Source: Jidongwangia harbinensis (GTDB lineage Bacteria; Actinomycetota; Actinomycetes; Mycobacteriales; Micromonosporaceae). Taken from it: a DNA stretch of 64,000 bases. The position numbers were made by a program, and so were the translations under genes. Positions 17,363-25,050 of the stretch are shown one piece after another; position 1 is the stretch's first letter; each line of letters starts with the position of its first letter. The stretch covers positions 62,001-126,000 of the forward strand of contig NZ_JAIWNC010000017.1 of NCBI RefSeq assembly GCF_020216025.1. Reading direction: 5' to 3'. Under the pieces are notes generated by a model, which was not told the DNA's origin, did no database searches, and saw nothing but the letters and a program-made list of their open reading frames with translations.

Positions 17363-18929
17363 TCCGGCTGTGCTCGGCCAGCAGGTTGAGCAGCCCGGGT
17401 CCGTCGATCAGTTCCAGCGGCCGGCCGGCGACCGCCTGGTGGGCGTCCGCGCCGAACCCGGCCGTGGCGAGCAGGATGCCCTTCATCGCGCCGGCCTCGG
17501 TGATCGCGCCGCCCAGGGAATCGACCTGGGCGGCGCCGGCCGGGGCGCCGCGGGTCGTGTAGATCACCACCTTGCCGCCGAACACCGGGCGCGGGTCGGT
17601 GGCCAGCCAGCGTGCGCCGTCGGCGGCCCGGGTCGCGGTGCCGGTGTCCAGGCCCATGTTGCCGAACAGGTCCTGCACCACCTGCTCGTACTCGTCGTCG
17701 GAGAGGTCCAGCAGGTTCGGCCGCTCGTCGATCTCGGCGAGCACGTTGAACTCCTCGGTGAAGTCGGCGTCCGCCTCGCGGTCGAAGTCGATCACCGGCT
17801 GGATGCCGTCCAGCGCGTCCGGTTCGGGCGACAGGCCGGCCTCCAGATGCTTGAGGCACGCCACCGGATCGACCCGGCGCAGCTTGATCGCGGCGAAGGT
17901 CTCCCGGTCGGTGCGCACCGAGACCAGACAGGGCCGGACGAATCGACCGGTACGCCGGTCCACCGTGTCCACGATGCCGTTGAAGGCGATCCGCGCGACC
18001 AGGCCGCCCCGGTCCGCCTCCACGATCTCGTGCACGGTACGCAACGCCACCTGCGCGATGACGTCGGTGTACCGGCGGCGGATCTCGTCGGAGTCGCGGG
18101 GCACGGCGGTGAGGTCGTTGCGGAACAGGTCGTAGCGGTACTCCTTCACCACCGGGATCACCTCGACCGGCGGCAGGTGGTACTCGATCAGCAGGTGGCG
18201 CTGCTTCGGCAGGTACGCGAGCCGGAAGTGCTGCGGGAAGTCGTCCGGGTACACCGAGTTGCCGAGCACCATCGCGAAGTACTCCACCACCGACGCGGGG
18301 TCGGCCGCGGCCACCGCGGCGGCGAACCGGTCCACCTCGGCGTTGTACGCGACGATCTTCGCGGCGTACCGGCGCTTGTTCTCCTCGTACGCCTGCTCCC
18401 GCTGGGCCAGCTGGCGCAGCCGGCGTGCCTCGGCGTCCACCCAGCGGCTCCGCGCCTCCTGGTAGGCCTGCCGGGCCGCGCCGGTCTGCTGCTGGTGCAG
18501 CCGCTCGCCACCGAGGATCTTGCCGACCCCGCGCGGCTCCGGCGGCTGGTAGCTGGCCCACGACGGTTCCGGCAGCGGCCGGCCCAGCGGCCCGGGATCG
18601 AACGGCGGCACTTCGATCGGCTTCTTGAACCGGTCCAGGTCGATGTGGTCGTCGACGTCCAGCGTGGACAGCAGCAGGGCGTCCAGGTCGGCCAGCCGGG
18701 CCCGCACGTCGGCGTTGGCCGAGGCGGCGTCGGCGGTGCGCGCCTCCACGTACAGCCGTTGCCGTTCCCGCCGGCGTTCCACGTCGAGGGCGGCCTGCTG
18801 GGCCGCGGCGATCGCCAGGTCGGCGTTGCGCCGGATCTGCTCACGCTGCCGGGTGGCCGCGGTCGCGGCCCGTTGCTGGGCGGCGGCCTGCGTGGCGTGC
18901 GCCCGCTGCGTGTCGCGGATGATGCTCAC
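17259..18929 (-). CDS. Coiled-coil protein with degenerate Mrr-type restriction endonuclease domain
   Basis: 556 aa. Coiled-coil-rich N-terminal half (residues 1-70 and 140-215, Ala/Arg/Gln-rich), a middle domain of about 200 residues ('VHEIVEADRGGLVARIAFNG'), then a C-terminal Mrr-fold domain: 'LSDDEYEQVVQDLFGNMGL', 'GGKVVIYTTR', 'GAMKGILLATAGFG', 'LELIDGPGLLNLL'. In active relatives the site reads DGGVD...QAKR. Here it reads DGARW...YTTR, so the catalytic Asp, Gln and Lys are replaced. Binding without cleavage is inferred. GTG at 18929 uses GGAGCGGAGGTAAG as its ribosome site, which lies inside a 74-bp duplicated leader. The 3' end overlaps the helicase gene tail to tail. Confidence 0.85.
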   Translation of the reverse strand: MSIIRDTQRAHATQAAAQQRAATAATRQREQIRRNADLAIAAAQQAALDVERRRERQRLYVEARTADAASANADVRARLADLDALLLSTLDVDDHIDLDRFKKPIEVPPFDPGPLGRPLPEPSWASYQPPEPRGVGKILGGERLHQQQTGAARQAYQEARSRWVDAEARRLRQLAQREQAYEENKRRYAAKIVAYNAEVDRFAAAVAAADPASVVEYFAMVLGNSVYPDDFPQHFRLAYLPKQRHLLIEYHLPPVEVIPVVKEYRYDLFRNDLTAVPRDSDEIRRRYTDVIAQVALRTVHEIVEADRGGLVARIAFNGIVDTVDRRTGRFVRPCLVSVRTDRETFAAIKLRRVDPVACLKHLEAGLSPEPDALDGIQPVIDFDREADADFTEEFNVLAEIDERPNLLDLSDDEYEQVVQDLFGNMGLDTGTATRAADGARWLATDPRPVFGGKVVIYTTRGAPAGAAQVDSLGGAITEAGAMKGILLATAGFGADAHQAVAGRPLELIDGPGLLNLLAEHSRIKARLEPPEDSVRPEPAGGPARPEPAGGPARPAN

Positions 18930-18932
18930 TAC

Positions 18933-19004
18933 TTACCTCCGCTCCGCGGATCGGCGATCGTTCGCCGTGGTGGTCCGGGCCGTAGCCTCACCGCTCCCGC
19001 TCAT
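18933..19004 (-). CDS. Possible 23-aa leader peptide, copy 2
   Basis: Identical to copy 1. Its TAA lies 3 bases before the GTG start of the Mrr-like gene, so translation of the peptide could feed directly into that gene. Evidence is positional only. Confidence 0.28.
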   Translation of the reverse strand: MSGSGEATARTTTANDRRSAERR

Positions 19005-19006
19005 GC

Positions 19007-19078
19007 TTACCTCCGCTCCGCGGATCGGCGATCGTTCGCCGTGGTGGTCCGGGCCGTAGCCTCACCGCTCCCGCTCAT
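19007..19078 (-). CDS. Possible 23-aa leader peptide, copy 1
   Basis: ATG to TAA, encoding MSGSGEATARTTTANDRRS plus AERR. It is hydrophilic, with no known family. It would end two bases before the ATG of the second copy, with its own last codons forming that copy's ribosome site. It may be non-coding leader sequence instead. Confidence 0.25.
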   Translation of the reverse strand: MSGSGEATARTTTANDRRSAERR

Positions 19079-19079
19079 G

Positions 19080-19454
19080 CGCCGTCCTCGCTCGCGTCGT
19101 CGAATCGCCACCATATCTACCGCCTCGCGACTCCGTTACTCCGCGCATGGGTGTCGGCGCGGTGCGTGCATAGCGGTCGATGGTCCGGGGTAGGGATCGC
19201 ACTAGGTTCCACGGTCGCCACTCGCAGTGACGTTCCGTCATGGACTCTGGTCAGGAAGCGAGGGGAAATGACGCTTCGCAGTGGTCGACCGATCGGTCAT
19301 TTCCGTACCCTGTTCGGGGGAGAAATTGCTGTTCCTCGTTTTGTTGGGTGATCCGCGAAAACATTGGCTCGGACGTTCACTGTTGGACCCGGCCGTGACG
19401 GGTCGTAATAGGTGAGGGGCAACGGTACACACAGGCGGGAGGCGCGGCGGGCAC
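19080..19454. promoter_or_regulatory. Divergent intergenic region (Mrr-like leader / EAL gene)
   Basis: 375 bp without a convincing gene and notably less GC-rich than its surroundings. It holds an inverted repeat GGAAATGAC (19264-19272) / GTCATTTCC (19296-19304) around a GATCGGTC-like centre. It should contain the promoters of both flanking genes; no consensus sigma site was assigned with confidence. Confidence 0.4.
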
Positions 19455-21248
19455 ATGACGGCACCCGACGAACGCTTCCCGCGTCCGCGCGCGCTGCGTG
19501 ACCGCTTCGCCCGTCGTACCCGCCCCACCGCCGTGCCCGAGCAGCGCCCGTCCGCCCCGCGTACCCGCAAGAACGACGGCCCGGCCTGGTTCTCCTACGC
19601 CGCGGCCGGCGACGAGATCGTCTGGTCCGAGGAACTCGGCACGATGCTCGGCCACGCGCCCGCGAAGAACGAGGTCAGCCGTCAGGTTCTGGCCCGGTAC
19701 GTGCACCGCGACGACCACGCCAAGGCCCTGGGCGCCATCACCGAGGCGTGGACCAGCAGCGACCCGGTCCGCACCACGGTCCGGCTGATCCGCGCCGACG
19801 GCGGCTGGTTCGACGTGGAATGTCACCTGGAGTCCGTCCCCGGCCCCGGCGGCACGGTCCGCGGCATCCGCGGCACGGTCAGCGACGTGTCCGCCCGCGA
19901 GCGGGCCCGCCGCGAGGTCGCCCGGCTGGCCCGGCGCGGCGAGACGGTGCAGGCGTCGGTGGTCGAGCTGGACCCGTCCACCGGCCTGCAGACCCGGGCC
20001 CGGTTCGCCGACGAGATCGACCGGGCACTCCGCCGCGGCGGCGGCGCGGTGCTCGTGGTGCGGATCGAACCCGACCGGGCGGCCCCGCACGCCGACCGGG
20101 CCGCCGGGCACCCCGACCGCCTCGCCGCCCACGCCGACCGCGGCGCCGACCTGCTCGGCCGCGCCGCCCGGGTGCTCGAAGGCGTGATCCGCCCCGACGA
20201 CCTGCTCGGCCGGGTCGGGCCGCACGAGATCGCGGTGCTGCTGCCCGGCACGTCCTGGGCGCTGGCCCGCCGGCAGGCCGACCTGTTCGTGGAGGCGCTG
20301 CGCACCCAGCCGTTCGTGCTGCCGGACGGCTGGTCGCACGCGCGCGCCTGGGCCGGCCTGGTGCGCTTCCAGCCGGACGCCGACGCGAGCAGCCACGACC
20401 TGCTCATCGACGCCGAGCACGCCTGGCGCCAGGCCCGCGACGCGGACCGGCCGCTGACCCTGGTCGCCCACCCGGTGCCGGCCCGCGACCGCCAGGGCTC
20501 GTACCGCGAACGGGTCGCCGACGCGCTCGGCACCGAGCGGTTCACGCTCTACTCCCAGCCCATCCTGGAACTGCAGAGCAACACCGTCACCCGGCACGAA
20601 CTGCTGCTGCGGGTGCTGGACGAGGCCGGCGGGCCGCAGTCACCGAGCCAGGTACTGGACGCCGCGGAACGCCTCGACGCGATCTACGACATCGACCTGT
20701 GGGTGGTCGAGCGGGCGATGCAGCTCGCCGCCGGCAACTCCGACCTGAACCTGCAGATCAACGTGTCCGGGCGCTCGGTCGGGGACCCGCGGCTCACCGG
20801 CGAGGTGGAACGGCTGATCGGGCGCTACGGCGTCAACCCGGAACAACTCACGTTCGAGATCACCGAGACCGCACTGATCGGCAACCTCAGCGAGGCCCGG
20901 CACTTCGCCGACCGGGTCCGCGACCTCGGCTGCGAACTGGCCCTGGACGACTTCGGCTCCGGCTACGCCTCCTTCCGGTACCTGCGGCTCTTCCCGATCG
21001 ACCTCGTCAAGATCGACGGGGAGTACGTGGTCAACCTGGTGCAGAACCCCCAGGACCAGGTGCTGGTACGCGCGCTCGTGCAGGTCTGCCAGGCGTACGG
21101 CATCCACACCATCGCCGAGTTCGTCCAGGACGAGCCCACCCTGCGCATGCTGCGGGAACTCGGCGTCGACTACGTACAGGGGTATCTCATCGGCCGTCCC
21201 TCCCCGGTGCCGCAGGCGAGGTTGCGGAGCTGGCGAAACGGGGTATGA
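19455..21248 (+). CDS. PAS-GGDEF-EAL cyclic-di-GMP phosphodiesterase with degenerate GGDEF
   Basis: 597 aa, cytoplasmic. A PAS sensor is at about residues 40-150. The GGDEF-like domain (about 175-340) has its signature replaced by VGPHEI, so cyclase activity is unlikely. The EAL domain (about 355-590) keeps the catalytic set: ELLLR for the EAL loop, Asn in 'INVSGRS', Glu in 'FEITETALI', DDFGSG, Lys in 'VKIDGEYV', Glu in 'TIAEFV' and Gln in 'YVQGYLIGRP'. It probably hydrolyses c-di-GMP under control of the PAS and dead GGDEF domains. A cupin gene starts 8 bp downstream, suggesting read-through. Confidence 0.9.
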   Translation: MTAPDERFPRPRALRDRFARRTRPTAVPEQRPSAPRTRKNDGPAWFSYAAAGDEIVWSEELGTMLGHAPAKNEVSRQVLARYVHRDDHAKALGAITEAWTSSDPVRTTVRLIRADGGWFDVECHLESVPGPGGTVRGIRGTVSDVSARERARREVARLARRGETVQASVVELDPSTGLQTRARFADEIDRALRRGGGAVLVVRIEPDRAAPHADRAAGHPDRLAAHADRGADLLGRAARVLEGVIRPDDLLGRVGPHEIAVLLPGTSWALARRQADLFVEALRTQPFVLPDGWSHARAWAGLVRFQPDADASSHDLLIDAEHAWRQARDADRPLTLVAHPVPARDRQGSYRERVADALGTERFTLYSQPILELQSNTVTRHELLLRVLDEAGGPQSPSQVLDAAERLDAIYDIDLWVVERAMQLAAGNSDLNLQINVSGRSVGDPRLTGEVERLIGRYGVNPEQLTFEITETALIGNLSEARHFADRVRDLGCELALDDFGSGYASFRYLRLFPIDLVKIDGEYVVNLVQNPQDQVLVRALVQVCQAYGIHTIAEFVQDEPTLRMLRELGVDYVQGYLIGRPSPVPQARLRSWRNGV

Positions 21249-21255
21249 CGGTGGC

Positions 21256-21645
21256 ATGGAGCACTACACGATCGCCACTGTCGCCGAACAGAACCCGGAC
21301 TTCCGCCGCGTGCTGTGGACCGGGAAACACACCCAGCTGGTCATCATGACGATCCCGCCGGGCGGCGAGATCGGCGAGGAGGTCCACGAGGTGGACCAGA
21401 TCCTCACGTTCGTCAGCGGGGTCGGACAGGCCAAGGTCGGTGGGCAGACCCGCAAGGTCGTCCAGGGCGACCTGGTCGTGGTGCCGGCCGGCAAGAAGCA
21501 CAACTTCACCAACGAGGGCCCGAACCCGCTCGTCCTCTACACCGTGTACGGCCCGCCGGAGCACGCCGACGGCGCGGTGCACAAGACCAAGGAAGAAGCG
21601 GACGAACTCGAGGAAGCCGGCAAGGACGAGCCGCCCACGTCCTGA
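21256..21645 (+). CDS. Cupin-domain protein
   Basis: 129 aa, a single double-stranded beta-helix cupin_2 domain: 'PPGGEIGEEVHEVDQILTFVSG' and 'VVVPAGKKHNFTNEG' supply metal-site His and Glu candidates. The C-terminal 20 residues are acidic and disordered (KTKEEADELEEAGKD). It starts 8 bp after the EAL gene stop. Similar small cupins often bind metals or small ligands; no reaction can be named. A strong hairpin follows. Confidence 0.85.
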   Translation: MEHYTIATVAEQNPDFRRVLWTGKHTQLVIMTIPPGGEIGEEVHEVDQILTFVSGVGQAKVGGQTRKVVQGDLVVVPAGKKHNFTNEGPNPLVLYTVYGPPEHADGAVHKTKEEADELEEAGKDEPPTS

Positions 21646-21692
21646 CCCCTGGTGCGCCGTGGGCAAACTCCGTCCCAGACTCGCGCCTTTTA

Positions 21693-21744
21693 CACGACGC
21701 CGGAACCGGCCGAGGCCCCCCAGCCAGCCGGTTCCGGCGCCGTG
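21693..21744 (+). terminator. Strong hairpin downstream of the cupin gene
   Basis: Arms 21693-21710 and 21727-21744 pair over 17 of 18 positions (inner part CGCCGGAACCGGC with GCCGGTTCCGGCG), with a 16-nt loop. No U-tract follows, as is usual in high-GC actinobacteria. Confidence 0.7.
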
Positions 21745-21904
21745 TCGGGGTGGAAAGTCACCCTGAGCGTATCGGCGGCCTTCAACCATGTCGATCGACG
21801 TGCCCTTTTGTTCCCAACTCATTACCCAGACCGCTGTCGCTCCGCGGCGGATCCTGTCCACCCGGCCCATGACGCGGGGGCGCACAGTTATTAACCTGCC
21901 AGAC

Positions 21905-22387
21905 ATGGAGGAGCCCCGTTGGTTGACCGACGAGCAGCAGCAAGCCTGGCGGCTCCTGGTTGAGGTGCTGGTCCGGGTCCCCGCCGCGCTCGAGACCCAA
22001 CTGCAGCGCGACGCGGCGATCACGCACATGGGATACGTCGTGCTGGCCACCCTCTCCGAGCGTGACGACCGGCGGCTCGCGATGAGCAAACTGGCGAAGA
22101 AGGTGTGCGCGTCGCTGTCCCGGCTGTCCCACGTGGTGGCCCGGCTGGAGGCGCAGGGTTGGGTGCGGCGCGAGCGGGACCCGGAAGACGGCCGGGTGCA
22201 GATCGCGGTGCTCACCGACGCGGGGTACGACAAGGTCGTCGAGGCGGCACCCGGCCATTCCGAGGCGGTGCAGCAGTTGATCTTCGACCGGCTCACCCCC
22301 ACCCAGGTACGCCAGATGATGAAGGTGGCGGACGCACTGCTGTCGTCGCCGGTCGAGGTGCGGCCGAATCCGGTACACACACCCTGA
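21905..22387 (+). CDS. MarR-family transcriptional regulator
   Basis: 160 aa, winged helix-turn-helix. 'MSKLAKKVCASLSRLSHVVARLEAQGWVRRERDPEDGRVQIAVLT' is the DNA-binding helix and beta-wing with the DGR signature. The ATG at 21905 is preferred because the region upstream (GCACAGTTATTAACCTGCC) looks like promoter rather than coding sequence. It stands alone between a terminator and a repeat block; its target is not evident from neighbours. Confidence 0.85.
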   Translation: MEEPRWLTDEQQQAWRLLVEVLVRVPAALETQLQRDAAITHMGYVVLATLSERDDRRLAMSKLAKKVCASLSRLSHVVARLEAQGWVRRERDPEDGRVQIAVLTDAGYDKVVEAAPGHSEAVQQLIFDRLTPTQVRQMMKVADALLSSPVEVRPNPVHTP

Positions 22388-22439
22388 CCGGCTTACCGCC
22401 ACCGAGGACCGGTTCAGTGCCGGGCGTGGCGGCCAGGGC

Positions 22440-22569
22440 AGATCTTGGCGGCCAGGGCAGATCTTGGCGGCCAAGGCAGATCTTGGAGGCGGAGGCAGAT
22501 CTTGGAGGCGCTCGGCCCCGATGGGGGCGTTTCTGCTCCAAGATCTGACCGTGCCTCCAAGATCTGACC
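22440..22569. repeat. AGATCTTGG tandem and inverted repeat block
   Basis: 19-bp units AGATCTTGGCGGCCAGGGC repeat at 22440, 22459, 22478 and 22497 (the later two vary), with a partial copy before. Two inverted copies follow (GCTCCAAGATCTGACC at 22535, GCCTCCAAGATCTGACC at 22553), so the block can fold into a long hairpin. A related element is at 49363-49452. The rest of the 355-bp gap (22388-22742) has no gene. Confidence 0.8.
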
Positions 22570-22689
22570 GAGGACGTCGCCCACGCTGTCGGCGCGCATC
22601 GTTTGACTGTCGTGCGACCCGCCGCAGGACCACCGGATCTCGGAGATGCCCGTGTCTCCCGAGCACCTTGTTACTGAGATCACGTCAGA

Positions 22690-22716
22690 GGAGCGCTCCG
22701 GTGGGACCACCAGCGC
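22690..22716. repeat. GGAGCGCTCC palindromic repeat, copy A
   Basis: GGAGCGCTCC followed by GGTGGGACCACCAGCGC, 27-53 bp past the stop of the TPM-domain gene on the minus strand. Related copies are at 49638-49672 and 54829-54860, also just 3' of minus-strand genes. This copy is the least symmetrical of the three. Confidence 0.45.
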
Positions 22717-22742
22717 CCGGTGCCGGGCCGGATGGATGCCGG

Positions 22743-24929
22743 CTAGAAGCGGCCGCCGCCGGTGCGGCGGCCCCGGGAGCCGCTGCCGCCGAAACCTCCG
22801 CCGCTGAAGCCGCCGCCCCGCCCGCCGCCGAAGCCGCCACGGGACCGCCCGCCGCCGGCGATGATCCCGCCCAGCACCGCACCGGCGAACGAACCGGCGT
22901 CGAAGCCTCCGTACCCGCCGCCTAAACCGCCACCGCCCCAGCGGTCGACGTCGGCGCGGGCGGCCTGGTTGGCGCTCGCGGCCAGACGCTGCGCCTGCTG
23001 TGCCTCGATCACCGCCTGCACCGGGTCGGTGGTGGCCAGGCTCTCGGCCAGTGTCAGGTGCCGGTGCGCCTCGGACAGCGACGCCCGCGCCCCGGCGTCG
23101 ACCGCGCCGCGCCGGGTGGTGATGAAGTCGCCCGCCGCGGCGACCTCGGCGCGGGCCACCGGCAGCGCCTGGGCCAGGAGACTGCGGGCCCGGGCCGCGC
23201 GTTCGGCATGGTCGCGCGCGGTGGCGAGGGCCTGGTCGAGCGCGGCGTCGGCGGCCTGCAGCCGGGCGGCGGCGGACATCGGGTCGGGGCGGGAGGTGGA
23301 CAGTTCGCGGCGTACGTCGGACACGGTCTGCTCCGCTCCGGCCACCGTCTCGGCCAGTCCGGGCACCGGGGTGCCGCCGGCCAGGGTCGCTCGGCCCGCG
23401 GCGATCTCCGCCTCCACCTCCATGATCAGGGCGTCGGCCGAGGTGCGCGCGGCGGCGGCGTCGGCGACCGCCTGGTGGATCGCGGCGACCAACTGTTCGG
23501 CCTGGTCCACGGCCTGCTCGGCGGCACGGACGGCCAGCGCGGCCGCGGCCGGCCCACCACCGGGCACTGCCCCGGTCCCGGCCCCGCCCGCGGAGGCCGG
23601 TCCCGCGGAGGCCGGTCCGGCGCCAGTGGAGGCGGCGCCAGTGGAGGCGGCGCCAGTGGAGGCGGCGCCAGTGGAGGCGGCGCCAGTGGAAGCGGGTCCT
23701 GCGGAGGCGGGTCCGGCGGAGGCGCCAGTGGAGGCGGGTCCGGCGGAGGCGGCGCCAGTGGCGGCCGGGTCTGTGGGGGCAGCGCCGGACAGGGCGGCAT
23801 GTGCCCGCTGCAACGCCGCCGCCGCGAACTCCAGCCGCTCCCGCGCCTGCCCGACATTCGCCGAGACCGCGGTGACCGGCGGCCCGGCGTACCGTGATCG
23901 AAGGTCTTCCAGGGCCGTCTCCGCGCCGGGCAGGGCGGCCTCGGCGGCCGTGCGCCGGCCCTCCACCTCCGCGGCCACCTCGGCCGCGCGGCCCTCCAGG
24001 TCGCGCAACCGGTCGAAGTCCTCGCTCTCGGCGTCCAGGCGGGCGTCGGCGGCCTGGCAGCGTTCGATGATGTCGGTGAGGATGCGGCGCCGGGCCGGTT
24101 CGTCGGGGGCCGGCTCCTCCTCCAGCGTCATCCGCAGGCGGAACGCCTCGGCCACGTCCTGCCGGGAGGCGTCCAGGGCGGCGCGGAAGCGGGCGGTGGC
24201 GTCGGCGCCGTACTGCGCGGCGGCGATCTCCAGCTCGCGTTCGCTGGCGCGCAGGTCGTCGTCCAGCTCGATCAGCAGCGCGTTGGCCTCGGCGGCGAGC
24301 TGCTCGGTGGGCACCGCGGAGGGCTGCGCGGAGGGCTGCGCGGGGCCGGGCTGCGGTGCGGCGGCGGGCCGGCGGCGGCGGCGCAGCCACACCAGGGCGC
24401 CGACGATGACCGCGCCGACGACCAGCACCGGGCAGAGCGTCAGCCGGAGGGACGAGCCGCCGGTGGCCGCGTCGCGCAGGCCGTTCGCGCCGGCCACCAC
24501 GGCGCCGGACCAGTCGCCGCGGGCCAGGGCCGGCTCGATGTCGTCCTGGGCGACCGCGTCGATCTCAGACTGGGTCAGCCGGGAGTCGGGCGGCACCGAG
24601 TATTCGTAGGCGCGGTCGGCCGTCGCCACCGCCAGCAGGGCGTCCCGGTCGCCGAGGCCGCTGAGCCGGGCGGTCTCCGCGGTCCAGTCCGCCGCCGGCC
24701 GGCCGTCGAAGGACTCGACGAACACCACGAACAGCTGGACGCCGGTGTCGGCCTGCAGGTCGGCGAGGGCCGAGTCGACCGCGGCGCGTCCGTTACCCAG
24801 GGCGCCCGCCGCGTCGGTGACCTGGGCGGCCAGGCGTTGCGGCGGGTCGGCTCGGGCCGGCGCCGGTCCGAGCAGCACGGCGGCCAGGGCAAGCAGGAGC
24901 GGCAGGGTGCGGCGGGCGGTCGTCGTCAC
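22743..24929 (-). CDS. TPM-domain membrane protein with coiled coil and Gly-rich tail
   Basis: 728 aa. A signal peptide is at residues 1-27 (LPLLLALAAVLLGPAPARA). A TPM (YgcG-like) domain covers about 30-155, followed by a membrane helix near 165-182 and an Arg-rich stop. The rest is long Ala/Glu-rich helical coiled coil, interrupted by a low-complexity GAASTG/GPASAG block (about residues 390-450, DNA 23580-23770, 15-bp units). The C-terminus is Gly/Arg/Phe-rich (GGGRSRGGFGGGRGGGF), typical of the family. Start GTG at 24929. TPM proteins are linked to envelope and photosystem maintenance elsewhere; the role here is unknown. Confidence 0.85.
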   Translation of the reverse strand: MTTTARRTLPLLLALAAVLLGPAPARADPPQRLAAQVTDAAGALGNGRAAVDSALADLQADTGVQLFVVFVESFDGRPAADWTAETARLSGLGDRDALLAVATADRAYEYSVPPDSRLTQSEIDAVAQDDIEPALARGDWSGAVVAGANGLRDAATGGSSLRLTLCPVLVVGAVIVGALVWLRRRRRPAAAPQPGPAQPSAQPSAVPTEQLAAEANALLIELDDDLRASERELEIAAAQYGADATARFRAALDASRQDVAEAFRLRMTLEEEPAPDEPARRRILTDIIERCQAADARLDAESEDFDRLRDLEGRAAEVAAEVEGRRTAAEAALPGAETALEDLRSRYAGPPVTAVSANVGQARERLEFAAAALQRAHAALSGAAPTDPAATGAASAGPASTGASAGPASAGPASTGAASTGAASTGAASTGAASTGAGPASAGPASAGGAGTGAVPGGGPAAAALAVRAAEQAVDQAEQLVAAIHQAVADAAAARTSADALIMEVEAEIAAGRATLAGGTPVPGLAETVAGAEQTVSDVRRELSTSRPDPMSAAARLQAADAALDQALATARDHAERAARARSLLAQALPVARAEVAAAGDFITTRRGAVDAGARASLSEAHRHLTLAESLATTDPVQAVIEAQQAQRLAASANQAARADVDRWGGGGLGGGYGGFDAGSFAGAVLGGIIAGGGRSRGGFGGGRGGGFSGGGFGGSGSRGRRTGGGRF

Positions 24930-25050
24930 CCGCCCACCGTAGAGCTCGCCGCGGGCACCCGCGCGTCGCGCGACGGGAATGCCGCGCCCCGGGAACCGCC
25001 GGGAGATGAGAAGGTGGGACGGCAGATCGGCGGCGAAAGGGTGGTTGGTC

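Larger units (their letters stand above)
18932..19079 (-). repeat. Perfect 74-bp tandem duplication in the leader of the Mrr-like gene
   Basis: 18932-19005 and 19006-19079 are identical. On the minus strand each copy holds a complete 23-codon frame, ends in a strong ribosome-binding sequence (GGAGCGGAGG) and contains a small hairpin GGCGA-ACGA-TCGCC. Identity without drift means a recent duplication or active maintenance. Confidence 0.95.

Noticed and set aside
22440..22569. CRISPR array or attachment site in the AGATCTTGG block
   Set aside because: The period is only 19 bp, units are adjacent without spacers, and inverted copies point to a hairpin element instead.
22690..22699. GGAGCGCTCC as a CebR-type (LacI) sugar operator
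   Set aside because: The core resembles the actinobacterial TGGGAGCGCTCCCA box, but the copies lie past stop codons and share a long extra flank, which fits a palindromic repeat better.
22388..22742. Riboswitch or structured RNA in the gap after marR
   Set aside because: The predicted pairing is fully explained by direct and inverted repeats; no riboswitch core motif was recognised here or upstream of any metabolic gene in the window.
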